NCBI GenBank assembly: GCA_016936215.1
Contig: JAFGPL010000152.1
Location: forward strand, 1 to 37,271
Length of the DNA: 37,271 nt
Source: Bacteroidales bacterium
GTDB taxonomy: Bacteria > Bacteroidota > Bacteroidia > Bacteroidales > UBA10428
Direction: 5' to 3'
Shown here piece after piece: positions 28,171 through 35,580 of the stretch. Both the position numbers and the translations under genes were made by a program. Position 1 is the stretch's first letter. The number at the start of each line of letters is the position of its first letter. The notes beneath the pieces were generated by a model. The model did not search any database, had not been told where the DNA came from, and was given only the letters and a program-made list of their open reading frames with translations.

Positions 28171-28984
28171 TCACTGTAGCTGTTATAATTTTATCGTAAT
28201 ATTCTGAATAACTGGTTATGTAATTTTCCGGTCCCTGAAAAGAGAGAAAAGACTTTTTGTTCGCTTTTATATATTCTTCAACTGTTTTATTAATCTTTTC
28301 ACTTCCCATGATAATTCCGTCAGAAAAGTCAATTGCCAGTTTGCAAAAATTTTCATACGTAGGGTCCTCGACAACCGAAAGTTCATTTTTCGCGATGCCT
28401 TCCGATTCGAGCTTTGATTTAAACGATTTATTCAATGGTTTATTGAATTCGTTGTCATAAAGTGACAAAATAACCCTGGAATCCATAAACAACGGATCGT
28501 CGTAATACACTTTTTTAATGTACAACGGGATTAAACCGGTAAACCAGCCGTGGCAATGAATGATGTCGGGCGACCATTGCAACTTTTTTACTGTCTCCAA
28601 AACCCCTCGTGCAAAGAAAATAGCACGTTCATCATTGTCTTCAAAAAAGTTGCCGCTATCATCCTGAAGGGTAAACTTACGCTGAAAATAATCTTCATTA
28701 TCAATAAAATACACCTGCATTCTCGCGGCCTGGATAGAGGCTACTTTTATAATCAGGGAATGATCCGTATCGTCAATGATGATGTTCATCCCTGATAATC
28801 TTATTACTTCATGAAGCTGGTTACGGCGCTCATTAATGCACCCGTATCTGGGCATAAAGGTACGTATCTCTTTTCCTAAATCCTGTATGCCCTGCGGCAG
28901 GTTTCTGCTTATCACTGACATTTCAGTTTCCGGTAAGTAAGGGGTAATTTCCTGCGCAACGAATAAAACTTTAATACCTTCCAT
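28163..28984 (-). CDS. Glycogen/starch synthase-like protein, N-terminal domain only
   Basis: The 273 residues resemble only the N-terminal GT-B half of GT5 glycogen synthases (KVLFVAQEITPYL, LGKEIRTFMPRYG, IIHCHGWFTGLIPLYIK). Full enzymes have about 480 residues with a C-terminal ADP-glucose-binding domain, absent here. The KXGGL motif near the start is replaced by PETEMSVIS. The reading frame is clean and ends in a normal stop overlapping the next gene, so this looks like a stable short family rather than a broken gene. Classical glycogen synthesis is unlikely; a regulatory or acceptor-binding role is possible. It leads the minus-strand set with DUF4270 and glmS and is divergent from panC. 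Confidence 0.8.
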   Translation of the reverse strand: MEGIKVLFVAQEITPYLPETEMSVISRNLPQGIQDLGKEIRTFMPRYGCINERRNQLHEVIRLSGMNIIIDDTDHSLIIKVASIQAARMQVYFIDNEDYFQRKFTLQDDSGNFFEDNDERAIFFARGVLETVKKLQWSPDIIHCHGWFTGLIPLYIKKVYYDDPLFMDSRVILSLYDNEFNKPLNKSFKSKLESEGIAKNELSVVEDPTYENFCKLAIDFSDGIIMGSEKINKTVEEYIKANKKSFLSFQGPENYITSYSEYYDKIITATVND

Positions 28985-29018
28985 GTATATCCGGGTATTG
29001 ATTTTTCAAAACATTGTG

Positions 29019-29026
29019 CAAAATTA
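29019..29026 (-). promoter_or_regulatory. -7 promoter box of the minus-strand glmS operon
   Basis: The minus strand reads TAATTTTG, an exact TAnnTTTG match, ending 34 bases before the ATG at 28984. No clear -33 box. Confidence 0.55.
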
Positions 29027-29160
29027 CTAAAAAATATTAACATTTTGTAAATCTCAGACAGATCAATACATTGAATGATCTGCTTTATGTTTTTTTAACT
29101 TTTGGCCCCCATTGAATAGGAATGAGTGTCTGTATATATAACCTGGTGTTTATTTCATAA

Positions 29161-29201
29161 AGCCCGGTATCAAGGACTGCGAAACCGCAAAAAACCGGGT
29201 T
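29161..29201. other. Nested hairpin in the panC upstream region
   Basis: cccggt (29163-29168) pairs with accggg (29194-29199), extended by a G-T wobble and an A-T pair. Inside, tgcg (29178-29181) pairs with cgca (29186-29189) around loop aaac, with an asymmetric internal loop. There is no T tract, so it is not a standard terminator. It could be part of an untranslated RNA or a protein site. Confidence 0.35.
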
Positions 29202-29292
29202 TGCTGGTAAAAATGAACATTTTTAAGATGAGCATAACAAATACGGCGGACTTTATGGGCAAACACTGATTAGTGAATTAAATAACAATACT

Positions 29293-29300
29293 TATATTTG
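29293..29300 (+). promoter_or_regulatory. -7 promoter box of panC
   Basis: TATATTTG matches TAnnTTTG exactly and ends 15 bases before the panC ATG at 29316. A possible TTG start at 29298 lies inside this box and is therefore rejected. Confidence 0.65.
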
Positions 29301-29315
29301 CACCGCATTACAGTT

Positions 29316-30164
29316 ATGAAAGTTTTTAATACCATTGCTGCTTTACAGAACGAACTGGCTTTGCTTAAGCGCACTTCATTCAACGTTGGTTTTGTGCCGA
29401 CTATGGGGGCCTTGCATGAAGGCCACCTTTCTTTGTTAAAAAGCTCAAAAGAAAAGGACCATTGTACCGTGGTGAGTATATTTGTTAACCCCACACAGTT
29501 TAACGACAAAAACGACTTTGAAAAGTACCCCAGGAATGTTGACAAAGACCTTGAAATTTTAGAGAGTGCAGGGTGTAACATCGTTTTCGTCCCGAATGAG
29601 AAAGAGATCTATCCCGAACCAGATACAAGGGTTTTTGATTTTGGTGGCCTCGACCAGGTTATGGAAGGCCAATGCCGGCCGGGGCATTTTAACGGCGTTG
29701 CCCAGGTCGTAACCCGTTTGTTTAAAATTGTAAAACCCTGCAGGGCTTATTTCGGTTACAAAGATTTTCAGCAACTGGCAATTATCAGGTTTATAGTTAA
29801 AAAATACAATATCCCCGTTGAAATAGTTGCATGCCCCATCGTCAGGGAAAGCACCGGACTTGCCATGAGTTCAAGAAATACACGTTTATGTGAAAGCGAC
29901 AGGGCAAAAGCTTCAAAGATCTCAAAAGTCTTGTTCTATTTAAAAGATCGCTATAATAGTTTTCATTCGGTTAAAGAAATGCAAGCATACGTTGCAGGTG
30001 AACTTACCCTGAACGATGGTTTTGATCTGGAATATTTCGAAGTGGTAGATGAAGAAACCCTCTTGCCGCCTGACAGCCTTCAACAACCAGTGAGTAAGGT
30101 TGGATGCATTGCCGTTTGGATTGGCGGCGTAAGACTGATAGATAATGTTAATTTTCTTTCGTAA
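29316..30164 (+). CDS. panC: Pantothenate synthetase
   Basis: The 282-residue enzyme joins pantoate and beta-alanine using ATP. From the ATG at 29316 it shows PTMGALHEGHLSLL (28-41, with the HIGH-like HEGH), FVNPTQF, GQCRPGHFNGVAQVV and the KMSKS-like MSSRN. Length is standard. panD follows 12 bases later and supplies beta-alanine, so the two steps are adjacent. Cytosolic. Confidence 0.97.
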   Translation: MKVFNTIAALQNELALLKRTSFNVGFVPTMGALHEGHLSLLKSSKEKDHCTVVSIFVNPTQFNDKNDFEKYPRNVDKDLEILESAGCNIVFVPNEKEIYPEPDTRVFDFGGLDQVMEGQCRPGHFNGVAQVVTRLFKIVKPCRAYFGYKDFQQLAIIRFIVKKYNIPVEIVACPIVRESTGLAMSSRNTRLCESDRAKASKISKVLFYLKDRYNSFHSVKEMQAYVAGELTLNDGFDLEYFEVVDEETLLPPDSLQQPVSKVGCIAVWIGGVRLIDNVNFLS

Positions 30165-30169
30165 ATTTG
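30162..30169 (+). promoter_or_regulatory. Possible internal panD promoter overlapping the panC stop
   Basis: TAAATTTG matches TAnnTTTG exactly; its first three bases are the panC stop codon TAA. It ends only seven bases before the panD ATG, which would give a nearly leaderless transcript. It could be chance. Confidence 0.35.
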
Positions 30170-30176
30170 CAGCCTT

Positions 30177-30527
30177 ATGATGATTGAAGTTGTAAAATCA
30201 AAAATCCACAGGGTTACTGTAACAGAGGCAAATTTGCAGTACGTGGGGAGCATTACCATTGATGAAGACCTTATGGATGCTTCAAACCTTATTGAAAATG
30301 AGAAAGTTCAGGTGCTTGATATCAACAACGGTGAACGGTTTGAAACATACGTGATAAAAGGTGAAAGAGGTACCGGGCAGATATGCCTCAACGGTCCTGC
30401 CGCCCGTAAAGTGGCCGTTGGTGATATTATTATAATTATGTCTTATGCACTCATGGATTTTGAAGAAGCAAAATCATTTAAACCGAAAATTATATTCCCG
30501 CATACCGAAACCAACAGGTTGGGATAA
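30177..30527 (+). CDS. panD: Aspartate 1-decarboxylase
   Basis: The 116-residue proenzyme is pyruvoyl-dependent. It begins with two ATGs (30177, 30180); counting from the first puts the self-cleavage Gly24-Ser25 (YVGSI) at the same numbers as in E. coli. [34 protein letters not shown] and GD.III.SYA are standard PanD segments. It makes beta-alanine from aspartate for the PanC reaction. It lies 12 bases after panC and is probably co-transcribed. Confidence 0.96.
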   Translation: MMIEVVKSKIHRVTVTEANLQYVGSITIDEDLMDASNLIENEKVQVLDINNGERFETYVIKGERGTGQICLNGPAARKVAVGDIIIIMSYALMDFEEAKSFKPKIIFPHTETNRLG

Positions 30528-30683
30528 ATTGTCTTCTGCCATTCCGGTAATCGTTTTAAGTTTGTAATTATTCAATAGAGCATCCATCCAGCCTATACAA
30601 ATTAATTTTTATTCGGATGAATAATTCGGGTTAAATCTTCACTTTTTTTTCATACTTTGGTTGGGTAATTTAAACGTCTGAGT

Positions 30684-31178
30684 ATGACATCGCATTTACA
30701 TAATATCAGGTCTAAAATATTTCAGCGCGAACAACTGGGTCCATTATGTGCATTCTGGAAATTTAAAGGTTACAAAATCGTTTTTACCAACGGTTGTTTT
30801 GACATCCTGCACCGGGGGCATATAGAATACCTTGCAAAGGCAAAAAAACTCGGCGAAATTTTGTTTATCGGGTTAAATACCGACGAATCTGTTAAACGGC
30901 TCAAAGGTGCCGACAGGCCATTTCAGGATGAAGATAGCCGGGCAGTCATACTCGCTTCATTGAAATTTGTAGATTATGTTTCACTTTTTCATGAAGATAC
31001 CCCTTATGAACTTATTAAAAAGGTACAGCCAGATGTTCTTGTGAAAGGCAGTGATTACAAACCCGAAGAGATTGCAGGTTTTGATATAGTAAAAGCAAAA
31101 GGGGGAATAGTGAAAACCATTGATTTTGTCGAAGGTTTTTCTTCTACTTCCCTGATTCAAAAATTCAAAAAAACATAA
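30684..31178 (+). CDS. rfaE2: D-glycero-beta-D-manno-heptose 1-phosphate adenylyltransferase (RfaE domain II)
   Basis: The 164-residue protein is a stand-alone nucleotidyltransferase matching the C-terminal half of E. coli HldE. It has FTNGCFDILHRGHIEYL (34-50, with HRGH at 43-46), GLNTDESVKRLKG, RP....DR-like RPFQDEDSRA and LVKGSDY, ending with TSLIQK. It activates heptose-1-phosphate with ATP to ADP-heptose for LPS core or S-layer glycans. Kinase domain I is not in the window and must be elsewhere. radA starts 22 bases downstream, so the two are probably co-transcribed. A palindrome ttattc-ggat-gaataa (30609-30624) lies upstream. Confidence 0.9.
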   Translation: MTSHLHNIRSKIFQREQLGPLCAFWKFKGYKIVFTNGCFDILHRGHIEYLAKAKKLGEILFIGLNTDESVKRLKGADRPFQDEDSRAVILASLKFVDYVSLFHEDTPYELIKKVQPDVLVKGSDYKPEEIAGFDIVKAKGGIVKTIDFVEGFSSTSLIQKFKKT

Positions 31179-31200
31179 TCTTTACCCTGATTTCTGATAT

Positions 31201-32568
31201 ATGGCCAAAACCAAATCGGTATTCGTGTGTAGCAACTGTGGAAACGAAGCAGCAAAGTGGATCGGTAAATGTCCCGTCTGTGGTGAATGGAATACCTATG
31301 TTGAAGAAGTAATTCACAAAGGCAGTAAGCCCCATCAGACAAATAGTGATGTGTCCAGGCCGCATCCGGTGAAAATTAGCGATATTCAGACAGGTGACCA
31401 TGAACGTATTGATACCCGTATCGGAGAGTTCAACCGTATTCTTGGCGGGGGACTGGTGCGCGGGTCGCTGGTGCTGCTGGGCGGTGAACCGGGCATAGGG
31501 AAATCCACGCTCGTACTACAGCTTGCCCTGATGCTTGGTGATTCTAAAATTCTTTATGTTTCGGGCGAAGAAAGCGCTACACAGATTAAGATGAGGGCGC
31601 AAAGGATCAGCAAAGAACAACAAGGGAATTGTTACGTGCTGAGCGAAGTACTTCTCGAAAACATCTTCGTACAGATAGAAAATTTCAAACCCGATATTGT
31701 TATAGTAGATTCAATACAAACAGTGTTCTCAGAGCAGCTTGAATCTTCGCCCGGCAGTGTATCTCAGGTGCGTGAATGCGCGGTAAGGTTATTAAAATTT
31801 GCCAAAGAAAGCATGGTACCGGTTATTCTTGTTGGCCATATCACTAAAGATGGTACCCTTGCAGGGCCGAAAATCCTTGAACATATTGTAGATTGCGTGA
31901 TACTTTTCGAAGGCGATAACCACCTTGCATACAGGGTACTACGTACAACCAAAAACCGTTATGGCTCAACCTCCGAACTTGGTATTTTCGAGATGCATGA
32001 AAGCGGGCTTACAGAAGTAGTCAATCCGTCTGAGATTCTGATCTCAAGGTCTGAAGAAGACCTGAGCGGAGTAACCATAGCTGCTACGCTCGATGGTCAC
32101 CGGTCTTTTTTAATTGAAGTGCAGGCATTGGTTAGTACGGCAGCTTATGGAACACCGCAGCGTTCTTCAACCGGCTTTGATGCGAGGCGGCTGAACATGC
32201 TCCTGGCAGTGCTGGAAAAGCGGGCAGGGTTTAAGATTGCTGCCAAAGATGTTTTTCTTAACATCGCCGGAGGTATTAAAGTTGTAGACCCGGCTATTGA
32301 CCTGGCAGTTATAGGCGCTGTTATTTCTTCAGGGCTTGACAAGCCTGTTGATAAAAGTATCTGCTTTGCTGCCGAGATAAGCCTTTCGGGTGAAATCAGG
32401 CCTGTAGGCCGCATTGAACAACGCATCCGTGAAGCAGAAAAACTCGGGTTCGGCAAAATAGTTATATCCGGTGCAAATACCGTATTGAACAGCCAGAATT
32501 TTAAAATTAAAGTTTTAAAAGTAAACAAAATCGAGCAGGCCTTAAAGCTGCTATTTGCCAATAGCTAA
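31201..32568 (+). CDS. radA: DNA repair protein RadA
   Basis: The protein has 455 residues. An N-terminal C4 zinc finger (Cys10, Cys13, Cys24, Cys27), a RecA-like ATPase with Walker A GEPGIGKST (95-103) and Walker B DIVIVDS (165-171), the RadA-specific KNRYG motif (251-255), and a C-terminal Lon-like domain (about 285-455) are present. It is a DnaB-like helicase that promotes branch migration in recombination. Start and length are standard. A small palindrome with a T tract lies just after the stop. Confidence 0.97.
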   Translation: MAKTKSVFVCSNCGNEAAKWIGKCPVCGEWNTYVEEVIHKGSKPHQTNSDVSRPHPVKISDIQTGDHERIDTRIGEFNRILGGGLVRGSLVLLGGEPGIGKSTLVLQLALMLGDSKILYVSGEESATQIKMRAQRISKEQQGNCYVLSEVLLENIFVQIENFKPDIVIVDSIQTVFSEQLESSPGSVSQVRECAVRLLKFAKESMVPVILVGHITKDGTLAGPKILEHIVDCVILFEGDNHLAYRVLRTTKNRYGSTSELGIFEMHESGLTEVVNPSEILISRSEEDLSGVTIAATLDGHRSFLIEVQALVSTAAYGTPQRSSTGFDARRLNMLLAVLEKRAGFKIAAKDVFLNIAGGIKVVDPAIDLAVIGAVISSGLDKPVDKSICFAAEISLSGEIRPVGRIEQRIREAEKLGFGKIVISGANTVLNSQNFKIKVLKVNKIEQALKLLFANS

Positions 32569-32571
32569 CCC

Positions 32572-32590
32572 GCATTATATAATGCTTTTT
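32572..32590 (+). terminator. Weak terminator after radA
   Basis: The palindrome gcattatataatgc (32572-32585) can form a 5-bp stem with a 4-base loop, followed by five T (32586-32590). It begins four bases after the radA stop. Confidence 0.5.
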
Positions 32591-32721
32591 GATCTGAATC
32601 CTAATGCAGGAAACACCGAAAATTAGTCTTATTCTAAGTACGTTGAAATATTTAGCGAAGGCGACTAAAGCTTGGTTGGTACGCAGCCACCGAAGGCAAT
32701 ATTACGGGTAAAAATTAAAAA

Positions 32722-32746
32722 CTCCGGAACTACCCGAGTTCCGGAG
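32722..32746 (-). terminator. Terminator of the DUF4493/lamin-tail lipoprotein gene
   Basis: ctccggaact (32722-32731) and agttccggag (32737-32746) form a perfect 10-bp stem with a 5-base loop. On the minus strand it is followed by TTTTTAATTTTT. It lies 75 bases beyond the lipoprotein stop; the plus-strand side has only atata, so the direction is minus. Confidence 0.85.
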
Positions 32747-32820
32747 ATATAAAGCGAGTTGAAAATTTTCAACCTAACGCCCATGCATTATAAACCTAAC
32801 GTCTGACGACGATTGCATGA

Positions 32821-34140
32821 TTATTCACAAATACTGTTCGAAAACCCCGGTGTACCAAGGTCTCCGGTATTATATGCCACATTCCCGGGGCACCATGAAG
32901 AACCCGATTTGGCCTTGTCAGCATCAAAGCATGAGGGATTCAGACTAAGGGAAGCACCCGCTGCCTTCGGAAATGAGGCGCCGTTATCATATGTTAAAGA
33001 GGCAATAACCATACCATCAGTGCCATCGCTGCCATATGTAGAAATAGAAACAGTGCCTGTGGTGTTTGTAAGGCTTATTCCGCTTCCATAGACATATTTT
33101 TGAACATCTACTGCGGTATCTTTTTTTGCAAGGACAAAAAATTCACCCGGGGATAGCAATATATCGGATGATATGGTATGTCTTGCCGTTGAATTACCTA
33201 ACACAAGGTTTAACAGGTTGATGTCTTTCGGGGAATTGTTATAAAGTTCTATCCATTCCCCGTCAGCGTCGGAAAGTGCCACCGGATCATACATAATCTC
33301 TGTGATGAGCAGGTCGCCGTATCGCAGTGCTGTTGAGGTAGTGTCATTCAATAAAACGATTTGCTTTTCGACCGATTCATCCAATGTGATATTCAAAGCA
33401 GAATAACCATTCGTAATTTCTGTATCAATATTGATTTCATAAAGCTTTCCCTTTTCAGGTGCAGATATTGTGCCTTCCAATACATTATTGTACTTCGAAC
33501 CGTTTGGAAGTGTATAGGTAAGCGTAGACTTTATCCTCAATGGCTGCAGACAACAATATCCCAGCCGTGTTTCATTCATATCATAAATCAGCTTCTCTGT
33601 ACCCGCATATATCTCGGTATAATATGCTGAATAGTTGTTTTTTACATAGTCTGAATATACAACGGCAACTGCACAGTTGGCAAGCGTACAGTTCACCTGT
33701 ATTGTTTTAAATTCATTGGCATTAAGTATAATGATTTCACTCCTTCCTTCATAATAAGGGTTTTCGAATGATGCTGTTACCGGGTTCCCGGAATATGCCA
33801 CAATGTAATAATCACCCGGGCTTAGTTCAATCTCTGAAGGCAGATCGGAAGCCTTATCATAACTTCTCACGGTTTCACCCGCGGCATTGCATATTATAAC
33901 CTTAAAATCTGAAGTGTTGCAGGTTGACTTTGATTCCGGGTACTTTTCAAATATCTGCATCTGTACTTTCAGGTCAATGCATAGTTTTGCATTGCATGCT
34001 ATGGCTTCGGTTTCATCTTCCTTTGAGCATGTCCACGAGAGTAAAACCATAATAGCAGCAACGATCACGAGGATCAGCCTCCCTATGTAACCCGGCATAA
34101 TCCGGGCAATCAGGGCAAGGATGGATTCAGACAGGTTCAT
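32821..34140 (-). CDS. Surface lipoprotein with DUF4493-like and lamin-tail domains
   Basis: The protein has 439 residues. A hydrophobic segment (21-37) ends at Cys38, followed by SKEDE, which fits the Bacteroidota lipoprotein export signal (a Lys then acidic residues just after Cys) and predicts surface exposure. Residues about 62-230 resemble DUF4493 (ELSPGDYYIVAYSG, FENPYYEGRSEIIIL, VNCTLANCAVAV). Residues about 283-435 form a lamin-tail (LTD) Ig-like domain (LLITEIMYDPVALSDADGEW, IELYNNSPKDINL, LLSPGEFFVLAKK). Met15 (34098) is an alternative start and suits the signal length better. A near -7 box (minus-strand TAATTTTT, 34156-34163) with TTG 17 bases upstream is a weak promoter candidate. 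It is divergent from the HTH gene across a repeat array. Ligand unknown. Confidence 0.82.
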   Translation of the reverse strand: MNLSESILALIARIMPGYIGRLILVIVAAIMVLLSWTCSKEDETEAIACNAKLCIDLKVQMQIFEKYPESKSTCNTSDFKVIICNAAGETVRSYDKASDLPSEIELSPGDYYIVAYSGNPVTASFENPYYEGRSEIIILNANEFKTIQVNCTLANCAVAVVYSDYVKNNYSAYYTEIYAGTEKLIYDMNETRLGYCCLQPLRIKSTLTYTLPNGSKYNNVLEGTISAPEKGKLYEINIDTEITNGYSALNITLDESVEKQIVLLNDTTSTALRYGDLLITEIMYDPVALSDADGEWIELYNNSPKDINLLNLVLGNSTARHTISSDILLSPGEFFVLAKKDTAVDVQKYVYGSGISLTNTTGTVSISTYGSDGTDGMVIASLTYDNGASFPKAAGASLSLNPSCFDADKAKSGSSWCPGNVAYNTGDLGTPGFSNSICE

Positions 34141-34203
34141 GGGTTGATTGGTTTTAAAAATTATGCCGCTAATATATTACCAAGCAACGCTTTATCAAAA
34201 TTG

Positions 34204-34377
34204 AATTTCGCAAAATTTTTTTTGCTCATTTGCGAAATTTGCAAAATTTTGTTCATTTCAAATTTTTTCGATATAAAATTTTGCGATTTTTGCAAATTGG
34301 TCAATTTTTTTTTTCATAAATTGCAAAAATTGGAATGTCCAATAAAAAAGATTTGCAAAAATTGCAAAATTTTTATG
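34204..34377. repeat. TTTGCAAA-type repeat array in the divergent promoter region
   Basis: The palindrome TTTGCAAA occurs at 34238-34245, 34289-34296 and 34352-34359. Close variants are at 34206 (TTTCGCAAAA), 34229 (TTTGCGAAA), 34279 (TTTTGCGA), 34321 and 34362 (TTGCAAAA). The GC centres start at about 34210, 34232, 34241, 34283, 34292, 34323, 34355 and 34364. Three pairs are 9 bases apart, and larger steps of 31, 42, 31 and 32 are close to three or four helix turns. The array ends at the ATG of the HTH gene. It is a strong candidate operator for that regulator. Confidence 0.75.
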
Positions 34378-35367
34378 CCAAGAACTTCACAGTTTAAAAA
34401 TCAAAGCCTTTTCCTGGAGAAAATCAAGAATCTCCTGCCTTCGAACCTATCGTTTGTTGAAACACTTTCACAGGTGCTTGGGCTTAGTATTGACAGTGTT
34501 TACCGAAGAGTCAGGGGTGAAACGGCCATTTCATTTGATGAAACCTTAAAGCTTTGCCAGCAATTTAACCTTTCTGTTGACTCGATTATCGAGGGAGATG
34601 CATCTGCTGTTACATTCAATTACAATCTTATGTGCCGGCAGGTTGATTGTTTTAAGGATTACCTCCGGTCAATACTTGAAGACCTGCAATTGCTGAACAA
34701 ATTCGAAAATGCAAGGGTAATCTATGTAGCAGAAGATATCCCTATTTTCCATCTATTTGCCTTTAAAGAACTTGCTGCCTTTAAAATGTATTATTGGATG
34801 AAATCGGTATTGAATGTGCCGGAATACCAGCATCTTAAGTATAGTTATAAGAATACCGACCCCGAAATACTTGAACTTGGCTCTAAAATACTGGAAGCTT
34901 ATTCACGCGTAAATTCTGTCGAGATATGGACAGAATTCACTATTAGTAGTCTTAGAAAACAGATAGATTATTATTTCGAAGCAGGATTGTTTGAAAACTG
35001 CGACGACGCGATGAAGCTTTGCGACCAGGCATCGGAGCTTGTAAAGCATATAAGCCGTTTGGCTGACACCGGATCGAAACTATCCGATGCCTCAAAACAG
35101 AATTACAAATTGTATTACAGTGAAATTGAAATTGGCAATAACTGCATACTGGTTGAGGTTAACAATATAAAAAAAGTGTATCTTACATATAATACATTTA
35201 ATAAAATGACCACAGCCAACGAAAAGTTTTGCGATGCCACCCATGCATGGATCAATTACCTTCTTGATAAAGCAAGCCTCATGAGCGGGGCATCTGAAAA
35301 ACAACGCTTGCAGTTTGTGAACAGAATAGTCTCACAGCTTGATCTCACCCGCAAAAAAATTCAATAA
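34375..35367 (+). CDS. HTH transcriptional regulator, Bacteroidota-type, uncharacterised C-terminal domain
   Basis: From the ATG at 34375 the product has 330 residues. Residues about 27-70 form an XRE-like helix-turn-helix (LSQVLGLSIDSVYRRVRGET, ISFDETLKLCQQFNLSVDSII). The remaining 250 residues are helix-rich (IWTEFTISSLRKQIDYYFEAG, FENCDDAMKLCDQASELV) and unrecognised; they may bind a ligand or dimerise. There is no signal peptide or membrane segment, so it is cytosolic. An in-frame extension back to a TTG at 34144 is open but consists of the repeat array and would start four bases from the divergent gene, so it is rejected. The likely role is control of the divergent surface lipoprotein and of itself through the array; this is inference. 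Confidence 0.72.
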   Translation: MPRTSQFKNQSLFLEKIKNLLPSNLSFVETLSQVLGLSIDSVYRRVRGETAISFDETLKLCQQFNLSVDSIIEGDASAVTFNYNLMCRQVDCFKDYLRSILEDLQLLNKFENARVIYVAEDIPIFHLFAFKELAAFKMYYWMKSVLNVPEYQHLKYSYKNTDPEILELGSKILEAYSRVNSVEIWTEFTISSLRKQIDYYFEAGLFENCDDAMKLCDQASELVKHISRLADTGSKLSDASKQNYKLYYSEIEIGNNCILVEVNNIKKVYLTYNTFNKMTTANEKFCDATHAWINYLLDKASLMSGASEKQRLQFVNRIVSQLDLTRKKIQ

Positions 35368-35529
35368 AAATATAGTGGTTATTAAATTGTTAGTTTACCA
35401 ATTAATTGATCAAGTGTAACTTACCATTAAAAATAATCATTTTCTGTTGCAAAAAATGAATATTTTTAAATAGAGGTTTCATATTTGTAAATTCTTAGCA
35501 GGAATCCGGGGCAATTTATTTAAAATCTT

Positions 35530-35537
35530 TATTTTTG
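35530..35537 (+). promoter_or_regulatory. -7 promoter box of the sugar transferase gene
   Basis: TATTTTTG matches TAnnTTTG exactly and ends 43 bases before the ATG at 35581. No -33 box at standard spacing. A single TTGCAAAAAA related to the array upstream of the HTH gene lies at about 35447-35456. Confidence 0.55.
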
Positions 35538-35580
35538 CAGCCAAATTCAATGCAAACAGTCCGTTAATGCAATTCCATAT

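Larger units (their letters stand above)
28985..29315. other. 331-base divergent intergenic region
   Basis: No credible ORF. It holds the two outward -7 boxes described separately and a nested hairpin at 29161-29201. The rest is AT-rich with no recognised element. Confidence 0.6.

Noticed and set aside
28163-28984. Frameshifted or decayed glycogen synthase pseudogene
   Set aside because: The frame is clean to a normal stop that overlaps the next gene. Downstream sequence encodes a different intact lipoprotein, with no remnant of the missing domain.
29298-29315. Upstream TTG start for panC
   Set aside because: The TTG lies inside the exact -7 box at 29293-29300, and the ATG at 29316 gives the normal PanC N-terminus.
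32771-32801. Integron attC-like site, since ACCTAAC fits RYYYAAC
   Set aside because: The two copies are direct, not inverted. No GTTRRRY partner or stem of attC shape is present, and no integrase or cassette genes are nearby.
32813-33091. Plus-strand ORF of 92 codons
   Set aside because: It lies entirely opposite the well-supported DUF4493/lamin-tail gene and has no recognisable family or start context.
34144-34374. N-terminal extension of the HTH regulator from a TTG at 34144
   Set aside because: It would start four bases from the divergent gene's ATG, leaving no promoter. Its residues are a by-product of the TTTGCAAA array, whose copies do not all keep the same codon phase.
34204-34377. 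CRISPR array
   Set aside because: The repeated unit is only about 8-14 bases with irregular short spacing; there are no uniform repeats and spacers and no cas genes.
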